Assembly (NCBI RefSeq): GCF_014656215.1 | Contig: NZ_BNBZ01000022.1 | Coordinates: forward strand, 59,806 to 123,805 | Source: Streptomyces zaomyceticus | GTDB lineage: Bacteria; Actinomycetota; Actinomycetes; Streptomycetales; Streptomycetaceae | Direction of reading: 5' to 3' | DNA: 64,000 bases | Shown here: piece by piece, positions 16,884 through 25,799 of the stretch | How positions within the stretch are numbered: position 1 is the first letter of the stretch | How the letters are laid out: each line of letters begins with the position of its first letter | Translations under genes and position numbers: made by a program | The notes under the pieces: generated by a model | The model's input: the letters and a program-made list of their open reading frames with translations, nothing else | What the model was told of the DNA's origin: nothing | The model's database searches: none

Positions 16884-17468
16884 TCAGCCGGTGAAGACCT
16901 CGGTCAGGGACCAGATCGCGAGCGCCGCCATGCAGACGCCGCCGATGCGCTGCACCGTCCTGAGCGGCACGCGCTTCGCGATGAAGCGGCCCGCGACCAG
17001 GGCCAGGGCGGAGACGCTCATCAGGGCGGCGAGGGAGCCGATCGCCGTCGACCAGGTGCCGTTCGTGGCGGCCAGGTTGGCGGTGGTGATCTGGGTGAGG
17101 TCGCCCCATTCGCTGATGAAGACGGCCATGAACGCGGTCGAGAAGACGGGCAGGAAGCCGGTGACGGTCTTGCCGCCCGCGTCGGCCTCGTCGTCGTCGC
17201 CCCCGCTGCGCAGCAGCATGAACGCGCCGAAGCCGAACAGCAGGGCCGAGACCAGCTTCACGGACCAGCCGGGGAGCAGACCGAGCAGGCTGCCGGCTCC
17301 CACCGCGATGGCGACATGGGCGAGAAAGGCGGTCGAGGTGCCGATCCATACGTACAGCGGACGCATGCGCGTGCCCATGGCGAGGGACGCGAACATCGTC
17401 TTGTCGGGAAGCTCGGCGAGGAAGATCAGCCCGAAGGCGGTGAGGATCGCCAAGGGGTCGAGGTGCAT
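16884..17468 (-). CDS. TMEM165/GDT1-family cation exporter, probably Mn2+
   Basis: A 194-residue membrane protein with six spans in two inverted repeats. Each repeat carries the family motif E-x-G/P-D-K/R-T: AELPDKT (about 19-25) and SEWGDLTQ (about 118-125). An acidic loop (GGDDDEADAGG) separates the halves. GDT1/TMEM165 proteins move Mn2+ or Ca2+ in exchange for protons, and the bacterial versions (MneA/Mnx) export Mn2+. The 5' leader carries a yybP-ykoY-type Mn2+ riboswitch, which supports manganese as substrate and as inducer. Confidence 0.93.
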   Translation of the reverse strand: MHLDPLAILTAFGLIFLAELPDKTMFASLAMGTRMRPLYVWIGTSTAFLAHVAIAVGAGSLLGLLPGWSVKLVSALLFGFGAFMLLRSGGDDDEADAGGKTVTGFLPVFSTAFMAVFISEWGDLTQITTANLAATNGTWSTAIGSLAALMSVSALALVAGRFIAKRVPLRTVQRIGGVCMAALAIWSLTEVFTG

Positions 17469-17582
17469 ACCGGGGCTCTCTGCTCGGTCCGGGCCCGTGG
17501 ACTCGGCGCGGCACCTCGGAGGGCGACGGAAGGACCACTCGGCCCGGCATGAAGGACCACGCCCACGGATGTGTGGACGCGG

Positions 17583-17700
17583 TTGATGCCTGGCCGAAGG
17601 TCTCGCCCGTCCGCGTCGAACGCGGACCCGGTCACCGGGAACCCGAGGGCTCCAGTATGTCGACGACCGGTTTGCAGGGCTACTCCCCTTCGCTGTCCCT
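17583..17700 (-). promoter_or_regulatory. yybP-ykoY-type Mn2+ riboswitch
   Basis: Read on the minus strand from 17690, the leader has the conserved 5' block AAGGGGAGTAGC, a variable P2 arm, and the 3' block GGCGAGACCTTCGGCC with AGGCAT after it. These match the two conserved internal loops that bind Mn2+ and Mg2+ in the yybP-ykoY family (RF00080), as I remember it. About 114 bases separate it from the exporter start, enough for an expression platform. The family is a transcription- or translation-activating Mn2+ switch, consistent with an efflux gene. Confidence 0.85.
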
Positions 17701-17729
17701 CAGTGTAGCCGACCAGCGCACATGTGCGA

Positions 17730-17768
17730 GTAGACAGTGTCTACTCGGGCTTGGTAGACACTGTCCAT
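17730..17768 (+). promoter_or_regulatory. Tandem TetR operators
   Basis: Two copies of GTAGACA-N-TGTCTAC: a perfect one (17730-17744) and an imperfect one (17754-17768, right arm TGTCCAT). Their centres are 24 bp apart, and the second covers the TetR ATG at 17767. Cooperative autorepression of the TetR/MFS operon is likely. The upstream copy also lies near the promoter of the riboswitch transcript. Confidence 0.8.
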
Positions 17769-18387
17769 GCATGACGGAATCGAAGATCATCAGGAATCCG
17801 GAGCCGAGGACGGCGGGCTCCGGGCCCGGCTCGTCGACGTCGGCGTCGAGCTCGTGAACGCCGAAGGCGTCCAGGCCCTCTCGCTCCGCGAGATCGCCCG
17901 CCGTGCCGGTGTCTCCCACGGCGCCCCCCGCCGCCACTTCCCGACCCATCTCGACCTCCTCTCGGCCATCGCCCGACGGGGCTTCGCCGAACTGGCCGCC
18001 CGCGTCGACGCCGAGGACGTGGAGAGCGCCGCGCCGCGCGAACGGATCGCGCTCCTCGCCCGCGTCTACCTCGACTACGCCGGGACCCGCCGCGGCATGT
18101 ACGAGCTGATGTTCCGCCACGACCTGCTGGAAAGCGGCCGCCTCGGGCTGCGCGAGACGAGCCTGCCGCTGTTCGCCCGTCTCGCCGGGCTCGTCGCCCG
18201 CGTCCGGCCCCCCGCCGACCCCGCCGACCCCGCCGTCCTCGCCGGCGCGCTCTGGGCCAACCTCCACGGCATCGCCCAGCTCTGGCACTGGGGCAGCCTC
18301 CGGCTCGCCACCGGCGGCGACGACCCCGCCCCGCTCCTCGCCGCCGCGCTCGACGCCCATCTCGGCCCCGCGGAGCCCGCCCAGTGA
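17767..18387 (+). CDS. TetR-family regulator of the adjacent efflux pump
   Basis: A 206-residue repressor. The N-terminal helix-turn-helix (LVDVGVELVNAEGVQALSLR, then EIARRAGVSHGAPRRHFPTH) is standard TetR, and the C-terminal ligand domain resembles the WHG-domain group (ANLHGIAQLWHWG). Its stop overlaps the MFS start by 4 bases (GTGA), so the two genes form a coupled operon controlled from the tandem operators. The ligand is presumably a substrate of the pump. Confidence 0.93.
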   Translation: MHDGIEDHQESGAEDGGLRARLVDVGVELVNAEGVQALSLREIARRAGVSHGAPRRHFPTHLDLLSAIARRGFAELAARVDAEDVESAAPRERIALLARVYLDYAGTRRGMYELMFRHDLLESGRLGLRETSLPLFARLAGLVARVRPPADPADPAVLAGALWANLHGIAQLWHWGSLRLATGGDDPAPLLAAALDAHLGPAEPAQ

Positions 18388-19853
18388 CCCCGCGCCGCGC
18401 ACCCGTCCTCGCGTGCAGCGTCGTCGGCGCCGCCGTCGTCGCGCTCGACGGCACCGTCCTCACGATCGCCCAGCCCGCGCTCCAACACGATCTGCACGCC
18501 GACGTCGGTCAGGTCCAGTGGACCAGCACCGGCTATCTCGTCGCCGTCGCGAGCCTCCTGGTCTTCGCGGGCCGGCTCGGCGACCGCTACGGTCACCGCC
18601 GGGTCTTCGCCTCAGGCGCTCTGGGCTTCGCAGCCGCCTCCACCGGCATCGCCCTTGCTCCCGGCATCGACGCGGTGATCGCGCTGCGCGTGCTCCAGGG
18701 CGTGTGCGGAGCGCTGCTCCAGCCCGCCACGCTCGGCATGCTGCGCACCGCCTACCCGCCGGAACGACTCGGAACGCCGATCGCCGTGCGCACCGCCGTC
18801 ATCGGCCTCGCCGCCGCGGCCGGCCCGATCGTGGGCGGCGCACTGGTCTCCGCGTACGGCTGGCGCGCGGTCTTCCTCCTCGGCGTACCCCCGACCCTCG
18901 CGATCGGCCTGGTCGCCCTCGCCACCCGGGAGCCCGGGAACGGGCCGGACCGTACGAGCGAGACCGCTCCCGGGCACGAGTCGGAACCGGCTCGCGCGTC
19001 GGATCCCGCCCCGCGGTCCCCGCTCGATCCCGTCGGTGCCCTGCTGCTCGCCGTCTCGCTCGGGCTGCTCGTCCACGGCCTCGTCGGTACCGCCCGGCCG
19101 GGCGGCACCCTCGCCGGACTGTTCGCCTGTTGCGGGGCCGTGGCCGTCGGGTTCGCCTTCGCCCGGCACGAGCGCCGTGCCGCGTCCCCCCTGCTGCCCC
19201 CCGAGCTGCTCCGGAGCGTGCCCGTCGTCGCGGGTCTCGCCGTCCTCCTCGCCGCCTCGGCGGCCCTGTTCGGCTCGCTCTTCGTGGCGACGTACTTCCT
19301 CCAGGACGTCCAGGGACTCGATCCCCTCGACTGCGCGCTGCGCGTGCTGCCGCTCGCCGTCCTCATGGTGCTCGGCGCGCCGCTCTGTGCGCCGCTCCAG
19401 CGCCGGTTCGGCCCCCGGCGCACCGCGACCGTCGGCGCCACGCTCCTCACGCTGGGGATGCTCCAGCTCTCCCGGCTCGACGCGACGGCCGGCGCCGTCC
19501 CCGTCGGCCTCGCCGCCGCCCTGCTCGGCGCGGGGTTCGTGACCCTGATGGTGACCGCCACCTCGGTCGTCGTGCACCGGGCTCCCGAGGCCCACGCCGG
19601 AGTCGCCGGAGGCCTCCAGCAGACCGTGATGAACATCGGACCGGTGCTCGGCGTCGCGGCCGCGACCCTTCTCGTCGCCCTCGTCCCGCTCGGCGGATTC
19701 GTTCCCGCCGAGGGCGTCGTCGTCCCGGCCCTCACCGCGGTCGCCGGTCTCGCGGTCCCCGCCGCCCTCGCCCTGCCCGGGGCGGACCGGCGGCGGACAC
19801 GCCCGGGAGCGGCGCCACCCCGGCCCGGACGGCGACCTTACGTACGATCATGA
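18384..19853 (+). CDS. MFS efflux transporter, DHA2 (EmrB/QacA-type)
   Basis: A 489-residue transporter with about 14 hydrophobic spans. DHA2 hallmarks are the first helix with LDGTVLTIAQPALQHDL (the conserved Asp), motif A in loop 2-3 (GRLGDRYGHRRVF) and motif C in helix 5 (GLAAAAGPIVGGALVSAYGW). The central loop (about 185-215) is a charged, low-complexity insert. It should exchange protons for a hydrophobic drug. It overlaps tetR by 4 bases and is followed after one base by the phosphatase gene. Confidence 0.92.
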   Translation: MTPRRAPVLACSVVGAAVVALDGTVLTIAQPALQHDLHADVGQVQWTSTGYLVAVASLLVFAGRLGDRYGHRRVFASGALGFAAASTGIALAPGIDAVIALRVLQGVCGALLQPATLGMLRTAYPPERLGTPIAVRTAVIGLAAAAGPIVGGALVSAYGWRAVFLLGVPPTLAIGLVALATREPGNGPDRTSETAPGHESEPARASDPAPRSPLDPVGALLLAVSLGLLVHGLVGTARPGGTLAGLFACCGAVAVGFAFARHERRAASPLLPPELLRSVPVVAGLAVLLAASAALFGSLFVATYFLQDVQGLDPLDCALRVLPLAVLMVLGAPLCAPLQRRFGPRRTATVGATLLTLGMLQLSRLDATAGAVPVGLAAALLGAGFVTLMVTATSVVVHRAPEAHAGVAGGLQQTVMNIGPVLGVAAATLLVALVPLGGFVPAEGVVVPALTAVAGLAVPAALALPGADRRRTRPGAAPPRPGRRPYVRS

Positions 19854-19854
19854 G

Positions 19855-20970
19855 ATGCCCTCTGGTCACCAGGGCCCTCCCGGCACCGTAACGCGCACTC
19901 AGTTCAACCTCGGTCGCGCGCTGCCCTTCCTGATCCTGATCCTGACGTTCGCCGCCGATCTCATCACCCCCGACCCGGAGCGCTTCGACCGGCTCCTGGT
20001 CGCCGCACCCGCGCTCGCCGCCGTCACCTGGAGCGTGCGCGGGACGATCGGCATCGGGCTGCTCGCCATGGTCGCCCGGCTGGTCCTCGGCCTCATCCGG
20101 GGAGAGCCTCTCGTTCCCGACATCGTCGCCAACGAGGCCGTGATCGCGGGGGTCACCGCCGCCTCGGCATGGGTGAGCCGGGTCCGCAGCCGCTACGAGC
20201 AGGACATGCGGGAACTCACCGCCGTCGCCGAGGTGGTGCAGCGGGTCGTGCTGCGCCCGCTCCCCGCCCGCCTCGGCCGCTTCGACCTGCATCTGCTGTA
20301 CGTGGCGGCCGCGGCCAAGGCCCGGATCGGCGGCGACTTCTACGAGGCCGTACGGGTTCCCGGCGCGGTGCGGATCATGCTCGGTGACGTCCAGGGAAAG
20401 GGCCTCGGGGCCGTCGAGACGGCCTCCGTCCTCCTCGGCTCCTTCCGCGCCTCGGTCAACGAGGCCCCCGACCTGGCCGTCCTCGCCGACCGGCTCGACG
20501 AAGGCCTCGCCCGCTACGGCGCCTGGGACCCGGACTCCGACGCCGCCGAACGCTTCGCCACCGTCGTCCTCGTGGAACTCCCCGACGGCGAGGACGTCGC
20601 ACGGCTCCTCAGCTGCGGTCACCCCGCCCCGCTGCTCCAGCGCGGTGCCGAGGTCGAGTCCGTGCACTTCGACGACCCGTCACTTCCCGTCAACCTCGCG
20701 GGCCTCGCCGACTCCCGCCACCACATCGAGGAGGTGCGGTTCGGTCCGGGGGACCGGCTGCTCCTGTTCACCGACGGCGTCAGCGAGACCCGCGACCGGG
20801 CCGGCACCTTCTACCCGCTCGAACTGCGCCTGCGCGGCTGGGCGCGCGAACCGGCCGAGGACGTTCCGGCGCTGCTCCACCAGGATCTGGCCGGCTACGG
20901 CTCCGGTGGCCTCGACGACGACGTCGCCGCCCTGCTCGTGGTGTACCCGTCCGAGATCCGTTCCCTGTGA
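19855..20970 (+). CDS. SpoIIE-type PP2C serine/threonine phosphatase, membrane-bound
   Basis: A 371-residue phosphatase. Hydrophobic spans lie at about 21-37 (LPFLILILTFAADLI), 47-61, 64-82 and 90-108, so the N-terminus is membrane-embedded with no long external sensor loop. The catalytic domain (about 135-365) has GGDFYEAV, MLGDVQGKGL, LSCGHPAPLL, LLLFTDGVSE and a terminal DDDVAALLVV, all expected PP2C metal and core motifs. It dephosphorylates Ser/Thr proteins, usually anti-sigma-factor antagonists. The sequence TACGATC just before the ATG may be a -10 for a near-leaderless transcript. Confidence 0.9.
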   Translation: MPSGHQGPPGTVTRTQFNLGRALPFLILILTFAADLITPDPERFDRLLVAAPALAAVTWSVRGTIGIGLLAMVARLVLGLIRGEPLVPDIVANEAVIAGVTAASAWVSRVRSRYEQDMRELTAVAEVVQRVVLRPLPARLGRFDLHLLYVAAAAKARIGGDFYEAVRVPGAVRIMLGDVQGKGLGAVETASVLLGSFRASVNEAPDLAVLADRLDEGLARYGAWDPDSDAAERFATVVLVELPDGEDVARLLSCGHPAPLLQRGAEVESVHFDDPSLPVNLAGLADSRHHIEEVRFGPGDRLLLFTDGVSETRDRAGTFYPLELRLRGWAREPAEDVPALLHQDLAGYGSGGLDDDVAALLVVYPSEIRSL

Positions 20971-21201
20971 CCCCCTCCGGTCATCCTCGAACGGGTGTCC
21001 GTGAGCCTCGAACCCCGTCGCCACCTGCTTGAACCCCGTCCCCGTCGTCCCCAAACATCGACTTCGGGGCGGCTTGTGTCGTTCCCGCACGGTTGCGTGA
21101 TACGTGCGCTGTTCGTGCGCTCTGGCCGCTCCCGCCCCACATGCGTGAGGCTTGCGAAGGTCCGCGTCGCGGACAGTGACCAGTCCAGTCGAGAGAAACG
21201 G

Positions 21202-23127
21202 GTGCACGTGCCCCAGGACAACCCCTTCGCCACCGGCTCGTCCGAACACTTTCCCGGCTTTCCGGGCATCACGGCGGCCCTGACCTCCGCCGAGACCTCC
21301 CGGATCGCCGGGCGCGGCCTCTGGGCCGCCGACGGAACGGTGGACCCCGGCGCCGTCCGGCTGGGTCAGACCCTCGCCCAAGCGCTCCTCGGCGGGACGA
21401 CCGACGGCGTCGACGCGCTGCTTCCCGCCGAACTCGCGGCGTACGTCCAGGAGGTACGCGGTCTGGCACTGCCCGCGTACCACCGCATCGAGGGGGCCGC
21501 GGAGAGCGAGGGAGGCGCGGAGAACGTCCGGCTCTCCGCCTTCAGCTTCCGCCAGATCGGACCCGGCCCTCACCCGCTCGTCGTCGTTCCGGCCGGCTGG
21601 ACCCCCTTCGGCTGGCCCCTGTTCCTCTGGTCGTACCTCGTCCTCGCCCACAGGGGCTACCACGTCCTCGCCTACACGCCGCGAGGGCTCGGCATCCCCG
21701 GCCTGCCCTCCACCTCCAGCGGTCGCGTCGACGTCGCCGGCCCCCACGACTGGGCCGACGGCTCCGCCGTCATCGACTTCGCCGTCGATCACTTCGCCCC
21801 GAGCGTGATCGGATTCATGGGCGAGTCCTACGGCTCCGGCATCAGCCAGCTCGTCGCCGCCCACGACGACCGCGTCGCCGCCGTCGTCGCCCTCAGCACC
21901 TGGGGCAACCTCGCGACCAGCCTCTACGACAACAACACCCGCCACCTCGCGGCCGTCAAGGCGCTCCTCGGCCTCACCGGCGGGCCCGTGGAGAGCAAGT
22001 TCGACGAGGAGAACCAGCGGATCCTCGCCGACTTCCAGGCCGACCGGAACCTGGACGGCGTCGTCGAGTGGGGGCTGAAGCGCGCCCCCGAGTCCTACCT
22101 CCCCCAGACCAACGAGAAGGGCACGCCCACCTTCTTCTCCAACACCTGGCACGAGAGCCTCTTCGCGGTCAACCAGACCCTGGAGACCTTCAACGGCCTC
22201 GACGTGCCCAAGCGGCTCAACCTCTGGATCGGCGACCACGCCGCTCCCGAGGGCCCCGGGCTCATCGGCCCGCCCGCCGTCCCCGGCGAGTACAACCTCC
22301 CCATGGCGGAGGCGTACGCCTGGCTCGACCACCACCTCAAGGGCGAGCACAACGGGGTGGAGGACTGGCCCGAGGTCTCCAGCCAGGTGATGTTCACGTA
22401 CGTGACGGAACCGATCCGGGACCCGGAGACCGGCGAGCCGACCGGCGAGAACCGGATCGTCGTCCCCGCCCGCAGGGAGACCGCCACCGGCTGGAGCGAG
22501 GTCACCCACGGCACCGAGGTGTTCGGCCTCACCGGTGACGGCGGGGGCGGCACCGACGGCCGGCTCGTTCCCCCCGGCGGGGGGCCGTCCGCGGAGGAGA
22601 CCGGCTGGCGGCGGGCGTTCCTCGCGGGCGTGGACACCGAGGCCACGGCCATGGACGCGATCATGCAGACCGGCCGGGCGGAGTGGGCCGGAAACCCCAA
22701 GATCTACGACACCCGCAAGATCGACCGCCGGCACGCGGTCGCGTGGACGACCGAGCCGCTGATCTCGCCCGACGGCGGCGAGGCGACCGCCCGTCGCGTC
22801 CGCGGCATCCCGAGGGTGCGCCTCACGGTCCGCTCCACCGCCACCTCCGCGAGCCTCTACGCCCATCTGCTGGACGTCGCCGAGGACGACACGGCCCGCA
22901 TCATCAGCCACGAACCGCTCAACGTGTACGGGCTGACGCCCGAGCAGGACACGACCGTCACCTGGAAGCTCCAGGCGGCCGCCTACGACATCGCCTCCGG
23001 GCACCGGCTGATGCTGGTCGTCGACAGCAAGGACCCGCTGTACGGCGACGCCTCCGTCACCTGGACGCAGACCGTCGTCGGATCCCCGGAGGACGAGCCG
23101 TCCTTCCTGGAACTGCCGCTCGGCTGA
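21202..23127 (+). CDS. CocE/NonD-family alpha/beta hydrolase
   Basis: A 641-residue hydrolase, about as long as CocE/X-prolyl dipeptidyl peptidase S15 members. The N-terminal alpha/beta hydrolase domain has FMGESYGSG with Ser209 as nucleophile, and the C-terminal part (from about 500) has the jelly-roll PepX_C fold with SLYAHLLDVAEDDTARIISH and GHRLMLVVDSKDPLY. Acyl ester or peptide substrates are possible. There is no signal peptide, so it acts in the cytoplasm. I start at GTG 21202, five bases after GAGAGA; GTG 21208 is an alternative. The upstream 231 bases contain no gene that I recognise. Confidence 0.87.
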   Translation: MHVPQDNPFATGSSEHFPGFPGITAALTSAETSRIAGRGLWAADGTVDPGAVRLGQTLAQALLGGTTDGVDALLPAELAAYVQEVRGLALPAYHRIEGAAESEGGAENVRLSAFSFRQIGPGPHPLVVVPAGWTPFGWPLFLWSYLVLAHRGYHVLAYTPRGLGIPGLPSTSSGRVDVAGPHDWADGSAVIDFAVDHFAPSVIGFMGESYGSGISQLVAAHDDRVAAVVALSTWGNLATSLYDNNTRHLAAVKALLGLTGGPVESKFDEENQRILADFQADRNLDGVVEWGLKRAPESYLPQTNEKGTPTFFSNTWHESLFAVNQTLETFNGLDVPKRLNLWIGDHAAPEGPGLIGPPAVPGEYNLPMAEAYAWLDHHLKGEHNGVEDWPEVSSQVMFTYVTEPIRDPETGEPTGENRIVVPARRETATGWSEVTHGTEVFGLTGDGGGGTDGRLVPPGGGPSAEETGWRRAFLAGVDTEATAMDAIMQTGRAEWAGNPKIYDTRKIDRRHAVAWTTEPLISPDGGEATARRVRGIPRVRLTVRSTATSASLYAHLLDVAEDDTARIISHEPLNVYGLTPEQDTTVTWKLQAAAYDIASGHRLMLVVDSKDPLYGDASVTWTQTVVGSPEDEPSFLELPLG

Positions 23128-23139
23128 GTTCCCCGGCCG

Positions 23140-23187
23140 GACGGCGGACGGGTACGCGGCTCCCCGCGCGCGGACCCGTCCGCCGTC
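23140..23187. terminator. Bidirectional terminator
   Basis: A perfect 14-bp stem (23140-23153 with 23174-23187) with a 20-base loop that holds its own smaller CGCGG/CCGCG pairing. It lies between two convergent stops, at 23127 and 23191. Confidence 0.85.
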
Positions 23188-23190
23188 GTG

Positions 23191-24558
23191 TCACACCGCC
23201 GGGGCCAGCTCCAGATGCTCGCGGAGCGTCGTGCCCGTGTACGAGGTCCGGTACACCCCCCGCTCCTGGAGTTCCGGCACGAGCAGCTCCACGATGTCGT
23301 CGAGCCCGTCCGGCACCAGGTACGGCGTGACGTTGAAGCCGTCGACGGCGCCGTGCCGCACGAACCGGGCGAACTTCTCGGCGAGCCCGGCCGGAGTGCC
23401 CACGTGCCCGCGCTGCTGCGGCCCGAGCTCGATGACCGCCTCGCGCAGCGACCAGCCGTTGGCCCCGGCCTTCGCCCGCCACCGGGCCACCACCTCCCGG
23501 GGGTCCTCGACCCAGCGGGTCCCGAACGTCCCCTTGTCCCGGGCGACCACCGGATCCTCGGCGGGCAGCGGCCCGTCGGCGTCCCGCCCGGACAGGTCGA
23601 TGCCCCACAGCCGACTCGCGATGCCCAGCGCCACCGCGGGCGTGACCTGCGAGAGCCGGACCCAGCGGGCCTTCTCCTCGGCCTCCTTCTCGGTCGCCCC
23701 GATGACGATCTCCGTGCCGGGCAGGATGCGCAGCGCGTCCTCCGCCCGTCCCGCGGCGCGCAGCCTGCGCCGGATGTCCTCGGCGAAGGCGAGGGCGTCG
23801 TCGAAGTCCGTACCGTGCGCGGAGAAGATGACATCGGCGTTCCGGGCGCCGAACTCCCGGCCGTCCCCCGAGTCGCCCGCCTGGAAGATCACCGGATGCC
23901 CCTGGGCGCTGCGCGGCAGTGTCGGCGTCAGGTCGACGTCGAACTGGGCCCCTCGCGACCGTACGCGTCCCACGGCGCCCGGCACCGACCAGGAACGGGC
24001 CTCGACGGAACCGGCCACGGAGTCCTCCGCCCAGCCGTTCCATACGGCGCGTGCGACGGCCAGGAACTCCTCGGCGCGCCGGTAGCGGTCGGCGTGGTCG
24101 AGGAAACCGCCCCGCCGGAAGTTCTCCCCGGTCCAGGCGTTGTGCGTGGTCACCACGTTCCAGCCGGCCCGCCCTTCCGAGAGCAGGTCGAGACCGGCGA
24201 GGCGCCGGGCGAGATCGCCCGGCTCGTTGAAGGTGGTGTTGGAGGTGGAGACGAGCCCGATCCGCTCGGTCGCGGCGGCGAGCGCCGACAGCTGGGTGAT
24301 CGAGTCCGGGCGGCCGGCGACGTCCAGCTCGTGGATGCCGCCCTCCGACTCGCGCAGCCGCAGGCCGTCGCCGAGGAAGAAGGCGTCGAAGAGTCCGCGC
24401 TCGGCGGTGCGCGCCACTCTGAGGAACGACGCCGGATCGATCTGCGAGCCGCTCGACGGGTCGGACCAGATCGTCCAGTGGTTGACGCCCTGGAAGAACA
24501 CCCCGAAGTGCAGCCGGGCGTCGGGGCGGGGGACGTCGGTCGGGTCGGTGCGGGTCAT
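23191..24558 (-). CDS. NtaA/DmoA-family FMN-dependent monooxygenase
   Basis: A 455-residue luciferase-like monooxygenase (LLM) of the NtaA/SnaA/DszA/DmoA group, which use reduced FMN from a separate reductase. Family motifs are LHFGVFFQGVNHWTIW, LDLLSEGRAGWNVVTT, NFRRGGFLDHADRYRRA and GHPVIFQAGDSGDGREF. Known substrates of relatives are aminopolycarboxylates and organosulfur compounds such as dimethyl sulfide. It overlaps the upstream LLM gene by 4 bases, so they form one operon. No flavin reductase gene is in the window. Confidence 0.92.
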   Translation of the reverse strand: MTRTDPTDVPRPDARLHFGVFFQGVNHWTIWSDPSSGSQIDPASFLRVARTAERGLFDAFFLGDGLRLRESEGGIHELDVAGRPDSITQLSALAAATERIGLVSTSNTTFNEPGDLARRLAGLDLLSEGRAGWNVVTTHNAWTGENFRRGGFLDHADRYRRAEEFLAVARAVWNGWAEDSVAGSVEARSWSVPGAVGRVRSRGAQFDVDLTPTLPRSAQGHPVIFQAGDSGDGREFGARNADVIFSAHGTDFDDALAFAEDIRRRLRAAGRAEDALRILPGTEIVIGATEKEAEEKARWVRLSQVTPAVALGIASRLWGIDLSGRDADGPLPAEDPVVARDKGTFGTRWVEDPREVVARWRAKAGANGWSLREAVIELGPQQRGHVGTPAGLAEKFARFVRHGAVDGFNVTPYLVPDGLDDIVELLVPELQERGVYRTSYTGTTLREHLELAPAV

Positions 24559-25685
24559 CGGGTCTCCTCCCGGGCGAGAGCGGCGGCGCCTTCGGTCGTG
24601 AAGCGGCTGAGGGGCCGGGCGAGGCCCAGGGCGGTACGCAGCGTGGTGCCGGGCAGCGGGCGGGCCGCGATCCGGCGGACGAAGAGCTCGGGCAGCACGA
24701 GCCGGGAGAGCACGGCCAGGTCCTCGTCGAGGACGAGGGGACGCAGTCGCACCCCGTCGACCCGGCCGTTCAACTCGCTGAGCAGGGAGACCAGTCCTGC
24801 CGCGGGGCCGGTGTACCGCAGCCGGTCCGGGCGGGCGGTCCAGGGCGCGTACCGCTCCAGGTCGGCGATCCGCTCCCGCGCCGTACCGCCCGGGGTGTCC
24901 AGGGCCACCTCGATCTCGGCGAAGGCGAGGGGCGACGCCCCCTCGCCGGAGGTCGCGGCCGCGGCCGCCTCGCCGGTCTCGGCGGGGGTGGCCCCGCCGA
25001 CCAGTGCCACATCGACCAGATCGGCCGGCACGAGACCCGCGGGGGCGAGGACCACCGGCCTTCCCTGCGGCGGGCGCGGCACGATCGAAGGGCCTCTCAC
25101 GGAGTACGTCTCACCCGTGAAGTCGACGGTGTGGAGCCGCGACCGGTCCAGGTAGCGGCTCGTGGCCACGGACCGGATCACCGCGTCGTCCTCCCAGGAG
25201 TCCCACAGGTCCCGTACGACACGGAGGCCGTCACGGGCCTCGCGGGCCCGTGCGGCGGAGCCCTCGACCGGTGGACGGCCCCAGGCGCGCGCGGCGGCCG
25301 GGTCGTCCTCGACCCCCACCACCCACGCGGCCCGACCTGCCGACACATGGTCGAGCGAGGCGAGCTGCGAGGAGACGTGGAACGGCTCGGCGTAGGTGGT
25401 CGCGAGGACCGGCGCCACCCCGAGGACGCTCGTCGACGCGGCCACGAACGCGGCCCGTTCCACCGCGCCGATCCGGCCCACCGGATCGGCGCCGGACCCC
25501 GGCGGCAGGATCGAGTCGTCCAGGGTGACCAGGGTGAAACCGGCGTTCTCGGCGACGGCCGCGACCCGGGCCTGCCGACGAGGGGTCAGCAGCTCGCCGG
25601 GGGAGTGCGCGGCACGGCGCCACGCGGCCGGATGGGCACCGTCACCGTCGATCTCGACGGCCAGGCGCAGGGCAGGGCGGGGCAT
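24555..25685 (-). CDS. LLM-class flavin-dependent oxidoreductase
   Basis: A 376-residue luciferase-like monooxygenase beginning MPRPALRLAVEIDGDGAHPA, the form seen in actinobacterial members of organosulfur operons. Conserved parts are FTLVTLDDSI, VAPVLATTYAEPFHVSSQLA and LDHVSAGRAAWVVG. Its FMN-binding TIM barrel is complete but shorter than the neighbour's. It is the first enzyme gene after a cysteine-containing leader peptide, and its stop overlaps the next LLM start (ATGA). A role in sulfur release from organic compounds is inferred from the leader and gene pairing. Confidence 0.88.
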   Translation of the reverse strand: MPRPALRLAVEIDGDGAHPAAWRRAAHSPGELLTPRRQARVAAVAENAGFTLVTLDDSILPPGSGADPVGRIGAVERAAFVAASTSVLGVAPVLATTYAEPFHVSSQLASLDHVSAGRAAWVVGVEDDPAAARAWGRPPVEGSAARAREARDGLRVVRDLWDSWEDDAVIRSVATSRYLDRSRLHTVDFTGETYSVRGPSIVPRPPQGRPVVLAPAGLVPADLVDVALVGGATPAETGEAAAAATSGEGASPLAFAEIEVALDTPGGTARERIADLERYAPWTARPDRLRYTGPAAGLVSLLSELNGRVDGVRLRPLVLDEDLAVLSRLVLPELFVRRIAARPLPGTTLRTALGLARPLSRFTTEGAAALAREETR

Positions 25686-25715
25686 GGGAAGTCCTTCCGG
25701 AAGACAGGAGCACGC

Positions 25716-25765
25716 GGCCGGGCCACGGGCGCGCGGAGACGCGCCGAGGAGGGCCGGGCCACGGG
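25716..25765 (-). repeat. Direct repeat and hairpin in the leader-to-gene interval
   Basis: GGCCGGGCCACGGG occurs at 25716-25729 and again at 25752-25765. Between them is a 6-bp hairpin, GGCGCG (25728-25733) with CGCGCC (25740-25745), loop CGGAGA. These lie between the leader-peptide stop and the first LLM start, where an attenuator or anti-terminator is expected. Confidence 0.5.
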
Positions 25766-25799
25766 ATGTCGGGGAGAGCGCGGACCCGCGGGGGCGGGA

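Noticed and set aside
20680..23004. 774-codon open frame antisense to the CocE-type hydrolase
   Set aside because: The frame mirrors codon bias; no domain is recognisable in it.
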